Origin: Psychromonas sp.
GTDB taxonomy: Bacteria; Pseudomonadota; Gammaproteobacteria; Enterobacterales; Psychromonadaceae
Direction of reading: 5' to 3'
Length of the DNA: 34,392 bases
NCBI GenBank assembly: GCA_023145575.1
Contig: JAGLDN010000075.1
Coordinates: forward strand, 1 to 34,392
Shown here: one piece after another, positions 11,091 through 19,500 of the stretch
How positions within the stretch are numbered: the stretch's first letter is position 1
Layout of the letters: every line of letters begins with the position of its first letter
Translations under genes and position numbers: made by a program
The notes under the pieces: model-generated
Told to the model about the DNA's origin: nothing
The model's input: the letters and a program-made list of their open reading frames with translations, nothing else
The model's database searches: none

Positions 11091-12432
11091 CGGCTCAATG
11101 CCTCTTTTACTATAAGTTTTTCTACGAAGTCGCTATGCGACAAAAAACACATTTAATATTTTGTTTGACTATAAATGCACAGCGACCCGTTGATGCATTT
11201 AATAAGAATATAACGGGTGAACACACAACAGCAACTAAATTTTCAATTTTTTCATCAGCAACTTTTAACAGGCTTAAAATTATAAGGCAGGCCTGCTATT
11301 ATTGTTGCTTATTTTCGCGCAGCGCGGTGAATAAATTATTTTTTTGTTCTTGCGCTTGATACTTTGATAAGTCTGATATCAAATGTTATTTTGCTTAACT
11401 TAAATCTAAATATTCACCGAGAAACAACAGATATGCGTCCCCGTAGGCGGATCTAACACAATCAAGTCAATGAAATTGCTATCATTTCCAACACCCCCAT
11501 GAACTGCCTCTTTCATGTGACAATAGAAACTGTTCGTAATGCCAACATCAACCAACCGCAACTTGATTATAACAGTTACATAAAGTATGTGTTATAGATG
11601 TTACGCTGAAAAAATAGGTTAATTCAAAGCGTAAGTTGAGGTACATGGCGATTCTCTTTACAAAACGTACAATAACGAAGTAAATTATTCTAAGCAGTAA
11701 AATAGAAAATCTATTTATTGAAATTGATCTTAGAAAGGCTAATCAACTATACCTATCGTACCTAAATGTGAAAATTCAGCAAGGGAAATAGTACCAAGGT
11801 GCTAGGCATAAATTCCTAAATAGTTATTCTACATAGAGATTTTATAACAACGTGGGTTGGTATTAGTAGCATTGCCCTGCGGGACACAACCTCGAAAACA
11901 AAGACTGCGGTACAATAATTAAAAAGTGAACAACAATGACCTGATATTGTACCTTATTCTGATCATCGAGCATGAGCCTAACAACGCATATTTACGTTAC
12001 ATGGGTATAAATTGCTACGCGTTCATTATTTTTGCTGACTTTCACATTATCTTCTGAATTTCGATACTATAGTGCGAAAACACACCAAAATTCTTTATAA
12101 ATTAATATTTCAATTTAGCGCTCGATATTTAAACATTTCATGACTATATTTGATAAATGCAAACTGGGTTTTACCACTGTATTGCATACTCATAATAGAC
12201 AACCGTATGTTATACCAATTACATTCCTTGCGCCTTGCTATGGCATTATAGTGAGTACATTTTAAAGCAACAAACCATATACTGGCAGTGTAAAAATTTT
12301 CTTTTAGTTTATTTTTTAGGTCTTTCTTTACATTTACATAAAAAAGTTTAAAATGTCATATATGTTTTATGTATACTATATTTTCTATACACTGGTCACT
12401 TAACGGCCGCAATAACTAAAGGTAATAAGCAT

Positions 12433-12648
12433 ATGCCAGTAATTAAACTTCGTGAAAATGAACCCTTTGACGTAGCACTACGTCGTTTTAAACGCTCTTG
12501 TGAAAAAGCAGGTATCTTAGCTGAAACACGTAAACGTGAATATTTTGAGAAACCAACAACAGTACGTAAACGTGCAAAAGCTGCCGCAGTTAAACGTCAT
12601 TTGAAAAAACTTTCTCGTGAAAATGCTCGCCGCGTCCGACTTTATTAA
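12433..12648 (+). CDS. rpsU: 30S ribosomal protein S21
   Basis: [71 protein letters not shown]. Confidence 0.99.
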   Translation: MPVIKLRENEPFDVALRRFKRSCEKAGILAETRKREYFEKPTTVRKRAKAAAVKRHLKKLSRENARRVRLY

Positions 12649-12656
12649 AGATCGTC

Positions 12657-13100
12657 ATGTCTTTAAAAATAAAATTAAAAGAGCAACAGATCGCTGCGAT
12701 GCGGGCGAAAGATAAGCTTCGTTTAGGCACACTTCGTATGCTTATGGCGGCGATAAAGCAAATAGAAATTGATGAGCGTATTGAGCTTGATGATGATGCA
12801 GTGACCGCTGTAATTATTAAATCTGTTAAACAACGTAAAGATTCAATTTCGCAATTTGAAAAAGCTGAACGTTTTGATCTCGTTGGCATAGAAAAAGATG
12901 AGCTTTCTATATTGCAAGAATTTTTGCCTCAACCACTCAGTTCAGAGCAAGTCAACGCGTTGATTGAACAGGCTATCGCTGCAGCTAAAGCAACTAGCAT
13001 GCAAGATATGGGCAAAGTAATGGGTATGCTTAAAAAGGATATTCAAGGACGAGCAGATATGGGTGAAGTGAGTGGACTTGTAAGGTCAATTTTAGCTTAA
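12657..13100 (+). CDS. yqeY: GatB/YqeY domain protein
   Basis: 147 aa; LKIKLKEQQIAAMRAKDKLRLGTLRMLMAAIKQIEIDER ... MGKVMGMLKKDIQGRADMGEVSGLVRSIL. Confidence 0.97.
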   Translation: MSLKIKLKEQQIAAMRAKDKLRLGTLRMLMAAIKQIEIDERIELDDDAVTAVIIKSVKQRKDSISQFEKAERFDLVGIEKDELSILQEFLPQPLSSEQVNALIEQAIAAAKATSMQDMGKVMGMLKKDIQGRADMGEVSGLVRSILA

Positions 13101-13490
13101 CCTTGCTTTCTTTTTTGATACTTAAAGCCGCAGCATAAAAAAGTATACTGTTTTTATTTTAAGTATGTACCCATATGGCGTAAAGATACTCTGCCAGGCT
13201 TTAGCTCTTAGGTCAGATCAAAGCATAACAGCCGACCTATCAACAGTTAGCTAAGCTTAGGCTTTGCCTACCAAATTAACTAAAACATGTCATTGGCAAT
13301 ACATGAGTATATACCCATGTTGCTTCAATATGCATCATTTATCCATCAGATCACGGACCAAAAAAGACACAACATTCTCCCAACATTCGAGAGCAACGCT
13401 AATCGTTGATAGATCAAATCATCAACCTTGCTTTGGCATCCAAGCTTACGCATGATTAAGCATTGTATAATCGTTATAAAGAGGAATTAA

Positions 13491-15248
13491 ATGGCTGGTC
13501 GAATTCCAAAATACTTCATTGATGATCTTCTTGCACGAACAGATATTGTTGATGTTATCGAAAGTCGTATTAAACTCAAAAAAAATGGCAAAAGCTATCG
13601 CGCAAGTTGTCCGTTTCATAATGGTAACAATAAATCTTCATTTTCAGTAAATAGCGAAGCGCAGTTTTATCATTGTTTTAACTGTGGTGCTAACGGTAAT
13701 GTATTATCATTTTTAATGGAATATGATGGTATTGAATTTGTCGATGCCATTGAAAGTCTTGCCGATCAACTTTCTGTCAATGTGATCCGTGAAGAGGAAA
13801 CAAATTATCAAAGCCACCCTACTCCCTATGTAGATCGTAAAGATATGTACCTATTAATGGCCGATATAATGCGATTTTATCAACAACAACTACGTCATCA
13901 TGTAAATAGCGCAAAAGTAATTAATTACTTGAAAAGTCGAGGCCTTTCAGGAGAAACAGTAAAACATTTTAAGATTGGTTATTCTCCGCCAGGATGGGAT
14001 GAACTCAGAAAACGTTATGCCACCTCAAGCGAACTTGAATTACAACTGGTTGAATCTGGAGTGCTGATAAGCAAAAGTGTAGGTGTAAGTGCGGGTGCGA
14101 GTGGCAGTTATGATCGTTTTCGTGACCGTTTAATGTTTCCAATCATTGATAGGCGTGGACGCGTTTGTGGCTTTGGTGGGCGTGTTTTAGATAACCAAGA
14201 GCCTAAATATTTAAACTCCCCTGAAACCCCTATTTTCCATAAAGGCAAAGAGCTTTACGGTTTATATCAGGTAAAACAAGCACATAAAGATATACAACGC
14301 ATTTTAGTAACTGAGGGCTACATGGACGTTGTTGCATTACAGCAATTTGGCATCGATTACGCCGTTGCATCGTTAGGCACAGCAACCACACCCGATCATA
14401 TAAAACTTTTATTTAGAAGTACCAGTGAAATAGTCTGTTGTTTTGATGGTGACAAAGCGGGAAAAGATGCCGCATGGCGTGCATTAAATAATGCCTTAGG
14501 GCATCTTCAAGATGGTCGTATGTTACGCTTTATGTTTTTGGCAGATGGGGAGGATCCAGATAGCTTTATCCAAAAAGAGGGGAAATCTGCTTTTGAGCTA
14601 CTTGTTGAAAATGCTCAGCCTTTATCCGATTTTTTATTCGAACAGATCCTTTCACAGGTCGATATGCGACATAATGATAGTAAATCAAAGCTAGCACAGT
14701 TAGCTATCCCGCTGATCAGTAAATTACAAGCCACAGTTTTTAGAGAAATGATGGAAGAGAAATTAACAAAATTACTGGGTATTGAAAAAGAAGGATTAAA
14801 AAAATTATTACCCGCAGCCTCCATACTTGTGAAGCCGAAGAAGCAAAAATCAACGCCAATGCGTCTTGCTATTTCTATTTTATTACAACACCCTAAATTA
14901 GCTTTTTCGCTGCCTTTATTCCCTGAATTTAAAATTATAGATCTTCCTGGAATAAATTTATTATGTGAAATCCTTGATATTTGCCGAGCTCGTCAGGATC
15001 TTAGTACTGGTCAATTACTTGAAAATTGGCGCGATAAACCTGAGTATAGTAATTTAAGTAAACTCGCGATTTGGAATAACGATGTTGAAGAAGATAAGCA
15101 TGAAGATGTTTTCTTTGATATTTTAGAAAATTTTCTAACGATCCACATCAAAACTAAAATTGAAAAATTAAAATTAAAGGAGCGATCGGGGAAAATATTA
15201 TCAAGTATTGAAAAAAAAGAACTTGTGACACTTTTAATGGAGCAATGA
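13491..15248 (+). CDS. dnaG: DNA primase DnaG
   Basis: Zinc finger CPFHNGNNKSSFSVNSEAQFYHCFNCGANGNVLSFLM; TOPRIM LVTEGYMDVVALQQFGIDYAVASLGTA, CFDGDKAGKDAA. Confidence 0.99.
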   Translation: MAGRIPKYFIDDLLARTDIVDVIESRIKLKKNGKSYRASCPFHNGNNKSSFSVNSEAQFYHCFNCGANGNVLSFLMEYDGIEFVDAIESLADQLSVNVIREEETNYQSHPTPYVDRKDMYLLMADIMRFYQQQLRHHVNSAKVINYLKSRGLSGETVKHFKIGYSPPGWDELRKRYATSSELELQLVESGVLISKSVGVSAGASGSYDRFRDRLMFPIIDRRGRVCGFGGRVLDNQEPKYLNSPETPIFHKGKELYGLYQVKQAHKDIQRILVTEGYMDVVALQQFGIDYAVASLGTATTPDHIKLLFRSTSEIVCCFDGDKAGKDAAWRALNNALGHLQDGRMLRFMFLADGEDPDSFIQKEGKSAFELLVENAQPLSDFLFEQILSQVDMRHNDSKSKLAQLAIPLISKLQATVFREMMEEKLTKLLGIEKEGLKKLLPAASILVKPKKQKSTPMRLAISILLQHPKLAFSLPLFPEFKIIDLPGINLLCEILDICRARQDLSTGQLLENWRDKPEYSNLSKLAIWNNDVEEDKHEDVFFDILENFLTIHIKTKIEKLKLKERSGKILSSIEKKELVTLLMEQ

Positions 15249-15652
15249 GCGTTATATACCCATGTGACTTCAAAACGCTTTGTCAGGCGGTTGATAGAAC
15301 ATCAGTGCAAAACTTAACATTAAACCTATCTCCGATTATCTTTGCTAATCATTTGTCGATATTATTAACGTAAAATATTAATTCTCGATTGGTTAGTTTA
15401 TTTTCGATTGTTGTAACTAGGTGGACTTGTTTTCATAATAAGCCGAGCGGGCTATACGCAGTGCTTGGATCCTTACACCAATCAACAAAGTTATAAAATT
15501 TCGGTTAAAACGATTCGTAAGGAATTAAAGTCTTTATTTAAAGTCTCCCATCAAATGATTAACCAAGTTAATCATCGAGAGGGAAATTTTATGCCTCGGA
15601 TCTTGTCACAATTTACCGATCTAACTTTTCATCATTAGCCTGCATGGAGATA

Positions 15653-16348
15653 TCATGGGTGTTTAACGAGCACAGCATTTATATCTATGATATTACGTTG
15701 ATAGCGAAACTTCACCATTTTATAGTTCATACTCGGCGCAAACCAGATTTGTAAAACACGGTCGTTTTTTCGTGCTTGCACCACCTTAAGTGTGTTAATT
15801 TTGCCAAACCTAGTCTTGATCATTTCCTGTCCAGTTACCATAAAAAAATAATGAGCCACCTTTGTAGAGGTCTGCATATAAAAATCAAAATGTGTTTCCC
15901 TAGCCTTTAAAGCCTCGCCTATTTGAAGAACAACAGCATTAAAATCGATTATTTGGTTGTTTTTATCTGTGAATGTCTGCTTTTTACCATTATTATTAAT
16001 GATGACTTTGTGACCATCTTTAAAGAAATTAGCCGTCATATTCACATTGGAAAATCCCTTACTGACTCTGCTGAAATTTTTTGTAAGTATTTTTTTTGAT
16101 AATTGATCTCGATAGATGTTGGATTCCTGAGAACCACTAAAATCAATATACAACAATGACATATCAGCTGATGTTCTCACCACGCCTTTTTGTCCATCCC
16201 AATTAATATCAACAACAAGTTGCCCTAGTCCTATTTTTTTATACGATATATCATATACATAGCCATGTGTGTTGGCGGTTGATTTCTGAATAAAAATAGG
16301 GGTTGCTAACATAATGATAAACAATATTAAAATTTGTCTTTTAAACAT
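15653..16348 (-). CDS. Secreted/periplasmic DUF3108-like protein
   Basis: Preferred start ATG at 16348 (MFKRQILILFIIMLATPIFIQKSTA signal peptide); YDISYKKIGLGQL..., IWFAPSMNYKMVKFRY.R. as in DUF3108 proteins. Confidence 0.7.
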   Translation of the reverse strand: MFKRQILILFIIMLATPIFIQKSTANTHGYVYDISYKKIGLGQLVVDINWDGQKGVVRTSADMSLLYIDFSGSQESNIYRDQLSKKILTKNFSRVSKGFSNVNMTANFFKDGHKVIINNNGKKQTFTDKNNQIIDFNAVVLQIGEALKARETHFDFYMQTSTKVAHYFFMVTGQEMIKTRFGKINTLKVVQARKNDRVLQIWFAPSMNYKMVKFRYQRNIIDINAVLVKHP

Positions 16349-16760
16349 TATTTTCTCCTTTGATTTTATTAGCAATCGCATAGAAACCATTAGTACGAGA
16401 GGGACTTAACTGATTAAGTAAACCTAATGAGCTGAAGATAGACTCAACATCTATATCTTGAATTTCTAACCCGCTTTTATCTTGATAAATAATCAATAAA
16501 ATCATCATCAAGCCCCTAACAATTCGGCTGTCACTATACATTCTTAAATGTTGTACTTCTCCGTTCTCTGTATGTATTTTTTCAATTATCAACCAAGCTA
16601 GGCTTTCGCAACCTTGTACCTGCCTCGCAGGTGTTTTTTCATTTTCAGGAAATAATGGTAATTTATTCCCTAACTCAATAATCAATTTAAATTGTTTATC
16701 CCACGATTTATTGTCATCAAACTGAGCGAGTAATGTATCTATTTCCATTAAAGCTGTCAT
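16341..16760 (-). CDS. sufE: SufE/CsdE-family cysteine desulfuration protein
   Basis: 139 aa; WDKQFKLIIELGNKLPLFPENEKTPARQVQGCESLAWL, SDSRIVRGLMMILLIIY, LGLLNQLSPSRTNGFYAIANKIK. Confidence 0.93.
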   Translation of the reverse strand: MTALMEIDTLLAQFDDNKSWDKQFKLIIELGNKLPLFPENEKTPARQVQGCESLAWLIIEKIHTENGEVQHLRMYSDSRIVRGLMMILLIIYQDKSGLEIQDIDVESIFSSLGLLNQLSPSRTNGFYAIANKIKGENNV

Positions 16761-16803
16761 TATACCCCCACCTTTTTTTCACATATTAACGCCATGCGCG
16801 ACA

Positions 16804-17058
16804 TTAAGCATTGATAGCATTGATAGCATTGATAGCATTGATAGCATTGATAGCATTGATAGCATTGATAGCATTGATAGCATTGATAGCATTGATAGCA
16901 TTTTCAAATTGTAGCACTTTTTTTAGTGAAATATTGGCATGCCTACCTAGCCAGTGAGCTAATATTGTACGCTTAATCGACCTGATAAAGTCAACGTTTT
17001 TCGAAACCATAACTTTTTCATATTCAATTGAGCAGAGAATTGACCAATAACCATTCAA
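16804..17058 (-). CDS. Hypothetical small ORF ending in (NAI)n repeat
   Basis: 84-aa ORF, no recognisable domain; reality as a gene uncertain. Confidence 0.25.
   Translation of the reverse strand: MNGYWSILCSIEYEKVMVSKNVDFIRSIKRTILAHWLGRHANISLKKVLQFENAINAINAINAINAINAINAINAINAINAINA
16811..16900. repeat. Perfect 9-bp tandem repeat (TTGATAGCA)x10
   Basis: Read directly: uninterrupted TTGATAGCA units from 16811 to 16900; reverse strand encodes an (Asn-Ala-Ile)n tail at the C-terminus of ORF 16804..17058. Confidence 0.97.
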
Positions 17059-17322
17059 CTAACCTGCCTGATTTGTTTAAAAAACACGCTTGGTTTACTC
17101 TGCCTATTCTATCGTACTGGTATTTCAAACTTTAAATCTTCTCGCTATCTATTCCCGTTATCAAACAAAGTGAAAAAATATGAAACATCCAATTTATTGA
17201 TGGTAAAACATTAAAAGCAAATAAAAAAATTTATTTCATCATTTGAAAAGGGAAAATATAAAGTTCTTTTTTTGTGTTTATATTCCAATAAATGAAATAA
17301 CCCGTTGATTTTCAGGTATCCC

Positions 17323-17328
17323 TATAAT
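17323..17328 (+). promoter_or_regulatory. Candidate -10 box (TATAAT) upstream of the putative RiPP precursor
   Basis: Consensus TATAAT about 70 nt upstream of the precursor ATG; no convincing -35 box at 17 bp spacing. Confidence 0.3.
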
Positions 17329-17396
17329 ACAATTTAATTGAAATTAAGATTCAAAAATACGCTTAAATTTAATCAAGTATTTACATGGAGAATAAA

Positions 17397-17552
17397 ATGG
17401 AATTAGATAAGGAAATCATAGATATTTATTTTGGTATCGACAGCTCAGATGGCAAAGAAAGTGGCAGTGATGGTAAAGAAGGCGGCAGTGACAGTGACAA
17501 TATTGCCGTATTAATGCAAAGCGGAGCAGGCGCTGATGCTTTTGTATTTTAA
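17397..17552 (+). CDS. Putative RiPP (graspetide-like) precursor peptide, 51 aa
   Basis: ATG with GGAG upstream (catGGAGaataaaATG): MELDKEIIDIYFGIDSSDGKESGSDGKEGGSDSDNIAVLMQSGAGADAFVF*. Three 7-aa repeats DSSDGKE/SGSDGKE/GGSDSDN. Not in the ORF track (too short); heads an ATP-grasp cluster. Confidence 0.75.
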   Translation: MELDKEIIDIYFGIDSSDGKESGSDGKEGGSDSDNIAVLMQSGAGADAFVF

Positions 17553-17573
17553 TAATACCATTCTTATTATTTT

Positions 17574-17599
17574 AAAAAGGAAGCGCAAGCTTCCTTTTT
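17574..17599 (+). terminator. Intrinsic terminator/attenuator hairpin between precursor and biosynthetic operon
   Basis: AAAAAGGAAGC-GCAA-GCTTCCTTTTT: perfect 11-bp stem, GCAA tetraloop, T-tract. Confidence 0.85.
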
Positions 17600-17621
17600 A
17601 ATTCAACCAGGAAATTTTAAT

Positions 17622-18164
17622 ATGAAATTATTAAAACTTTTACCGGTCGTTGCAACGTTAGCTATTAGTATTCCCGCCTTCGCTACTGGAGTCTGCCAAA
17701 AATATCCAGGGACTACAATTTGCGGCAAAGGCGAAGTTGATAATGTGGTTGCTTATGGAGTAGCTACATTAAACGGTACCACGGTACTTCAAAAAACAGA
17801 TGTCAGTGGCACGCTAACAGCAACTGATGCTAATTTAAACATGGTAAACTCTAAAGGAAACACTACTTTACAAAAGACCACGGTAAACGGCTCTAATCAC
17901 TTTTTTGGCGGGCTGCAGACCAACGGATCTACGTTTAAAAAAACACTTACCATTTCTTCAAGTAGTGTAACACTAACAGATACAAAAACTGTCGATGTTT
18001 CACTGGGTGATATAAAGCCTGTTGTTACACAAGAGCTTTATCTAAAGGGCAATACATTGATTAATGGTGATATTACCTTTAAACAAGGTCATGGCATCGT
18101 CTACCTATCGGATAATGCCCAAATATCAGGTAAAGTAAATGGTGGAAAAGTGGTACATCAATAA
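17622..18164 (+). CDS. Secreted repeat-rich protein (possible beta-helix/bactofilin-like fold)
   Basis: Signal peptide MKLLKLLPVVATLAISIPAFA; regular short strands rich in T/S/N/G (GTTVLQKTDVSGTLTATDANLNMVNSKGNTTLQKTTVNGS...); SD AACCAGGAAATTTTAATATG. Confidence 0.75.
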   Translation: MKLLKLLPVVATLAISIPAFATGVCQKYPGTTICGKGEVDNVVAYGVATLNGTTVLQKTDVSGTLTATDANLNMVNSKGNTTLQKTTVNGSNHFFGGLQTNGSTFKKTLTISSSSVTLTDTKTVDVSLGDIKPVVTQELYLKGNTLINGDITFKQGHGIVYLSDNAQISGKVNGGKVVHQ

Positions 18165-18710
18165 ATGAAATTCTTACATCCGATACTGCAGGTAATTCAT
18201 TTACCTGCTTTTACAGCCGAAGGACAAGGCTTATGTTTTCAGTTAGAGCTTAATTGCAAATCGCTATTCAGCAAGCACGATAATCATGTCACAGCAACGG
18301 GCGGTTTTGCATCCTCTTTCTTGCCTTTATTTGAGCGCATTCGTGGAATATTACTCTCCTTACAAGCTAGCTGGCGTATATTAGATCAGTGTAGTATTAA
18401 TATTCATGCTGAATACCCTAAATTTCGTGTCGCTGATTTTCAATCAGCGGGTCTTGGTATCGCAGTCGCTTTTTATAATGTAGCCCGGGCTATAAATGGT
18501 TCAATGATAGCGGCAAACATTACGGGCACAGGTGCTATTAGACTCGATGGTAGTGTGACCGAAGTGCGCGGTATTATCAGTAAAAAGCACGCTGTTAAGC
18601 AACTCCCCGCCAATACCCAATTAATCGTACCCGATGATATACAACATCTTACCGAATTACACTGTACATTGTGGAAAACAATTCATGACGCTGGTAGTAC
18701 TTACAAATAA
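18165..18710 (+). CDS. Stand-alone Lon-like (peptidase S16) proteolytic domain protein
   Basis: FQSAGLGIAVAFYNVARAINGSMIAANITGTGAIRLDGSVTEVRGIISKKHAVKQLPANTQLIVPDD parallels Lon P-domain (G.SAGLA......G......MTGEI.L.G.V.PIGG.KEK..AA......I.P..), with candidate catalytic Ser (SAG) and Lys; no AAA+ domain. Confidence 0.7.
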   Translation: MKFLHPILQVIHLPAFTAEGQGLCFQLELNCKSLFSKHDNHVTATGGFASSFLPLFERIRGILLSLQASWRILDQCSINIHAEYPKFRVADFQSAGLGIAVAFYNVARAINGSMIAANITGTGAIRLDGSVTEVRGIISKKHAVKQLPANTQLIVPDDIQHLTELHCTLWKTIHDAGSTYK

Positions 18711-19500
18711 CGCAAATGATCCCATCGCATCCATCCTAAAAAATGACGCACACATTATTGATTTGGATACATTGCTTAATCAAATTGATATTTTCGATAA
18801 AATCACTGAGCAACAAACTAAGATCAATTGGTCTCATGACAACTATACGATCCAAAATAGCAATGAGACCATTTTACTCAATCGTATTTGCCATCTTGGC
18901 CTAGATGATGTGAAAAGTTTTGCCTCTGAAGACCGATTGTATTCGCTAATTGAGTTACAAGCCTATCTTGGTTTTGCTGTGAGTAATTTTAAAACACTCA
19001 ATAAACACAAATCGAGCAGTGGTACTGAACCGTGTTTACCTTTACCAAACCAATGGGAACTTATTAAAAAGAATACGGATGTAAGCGTGCCTAATTACTA
19101 CTGGGGAGATCCACGTTTTAATCATTTATCGCTTGAAAAGCGTATTTTTGGTGATATTTATAATTACAATCAATGGCGTCCTAACCAAGCGAATGATGAG
19201 CATGTACAATTTTGTTATCAGCGTCCTTCAGGCTCTCCTTATTTTGTACTCTCTATTGGCGGAGAATCTATTATCACGCCTTTTGAAAATAATTTACCGC
19301 CACCTTGTAACATGCTTCCCATAATCGCTGAAAGCTGCCGGCAAACCCTCAATTTATATATTGCGGAAAGTTTGTTTTTTATTGACGATGACAGCATTAC
19401 TTTTGGCTTTATGAGCCCGCTTGTGAACGTTAGTCAAAGAAATGCCGATTTCAACACCTTTTGCCATCAAACCATTACAAGGGATCATCATGAAGCATAG
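18685..19500 (+). CDS. ATP-grasp-associated partner protein (possible divergent/degenerate ATP-grasp fold), about 271 aa
   Basis: ORF track starts at 18634; ATG at 18685 (MTLVVLTNNANDPIASILKNDAHIIDLDTLLNQ) gives a normal operon overlap. LLNRI...SLIELQAYLGFAVSNFKTLNK resembles pre-ATP-grasp regions; C-terminus TLNLYIAESLFFIDDDSITFGFMSP. Confidence 0.5.
   Translation: MTLVVLTNNANDPIASILKNDAHIIDLDTLLNQIDIFDKITEQQTKINWSHDNYTIQNSNETILLNRICHLGLDDVKSFASEDRLYSLIELQAYLGFAVSNFKTLNKHKSSSGTEPCLPLPNQWELIKKNTDVSVPNYYWGDPRFNHLSLEKRIFGDIYNYNQWRPNQANDEHVQFCYQRPSGSPYFVLSIGGESIITPFENNLPPPCNMLPIIAESCRQTLNLYIAESLFFIDDDSITFGFMSPLVNVSQRNADFNTFCHQTITRDHHEA

Noticed and set aside
11063-11359. 98-aa ORF next to tsaD
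   Set aside because: No recognisable motif or clear RBS; overlaps tsaD start; looks like decayed intergenic DNA.
12590-12889. 99-aa minus ORF over rpsU/yqeY, toxin-like size
   Set aside because: Antisense to conserved genes; Ser/Ile-rich composition typical of shadow translation.
13264-13455. 63-aa ORF between yqeY and dnaG
   Set aside because: Lies across an eroded TATACCCATG repeat; no protein signature.
16811-16900. CRISPR-like repeat array
   Set aside because: 9-bp units are contiguous with no spacers; simple tandem repeat.
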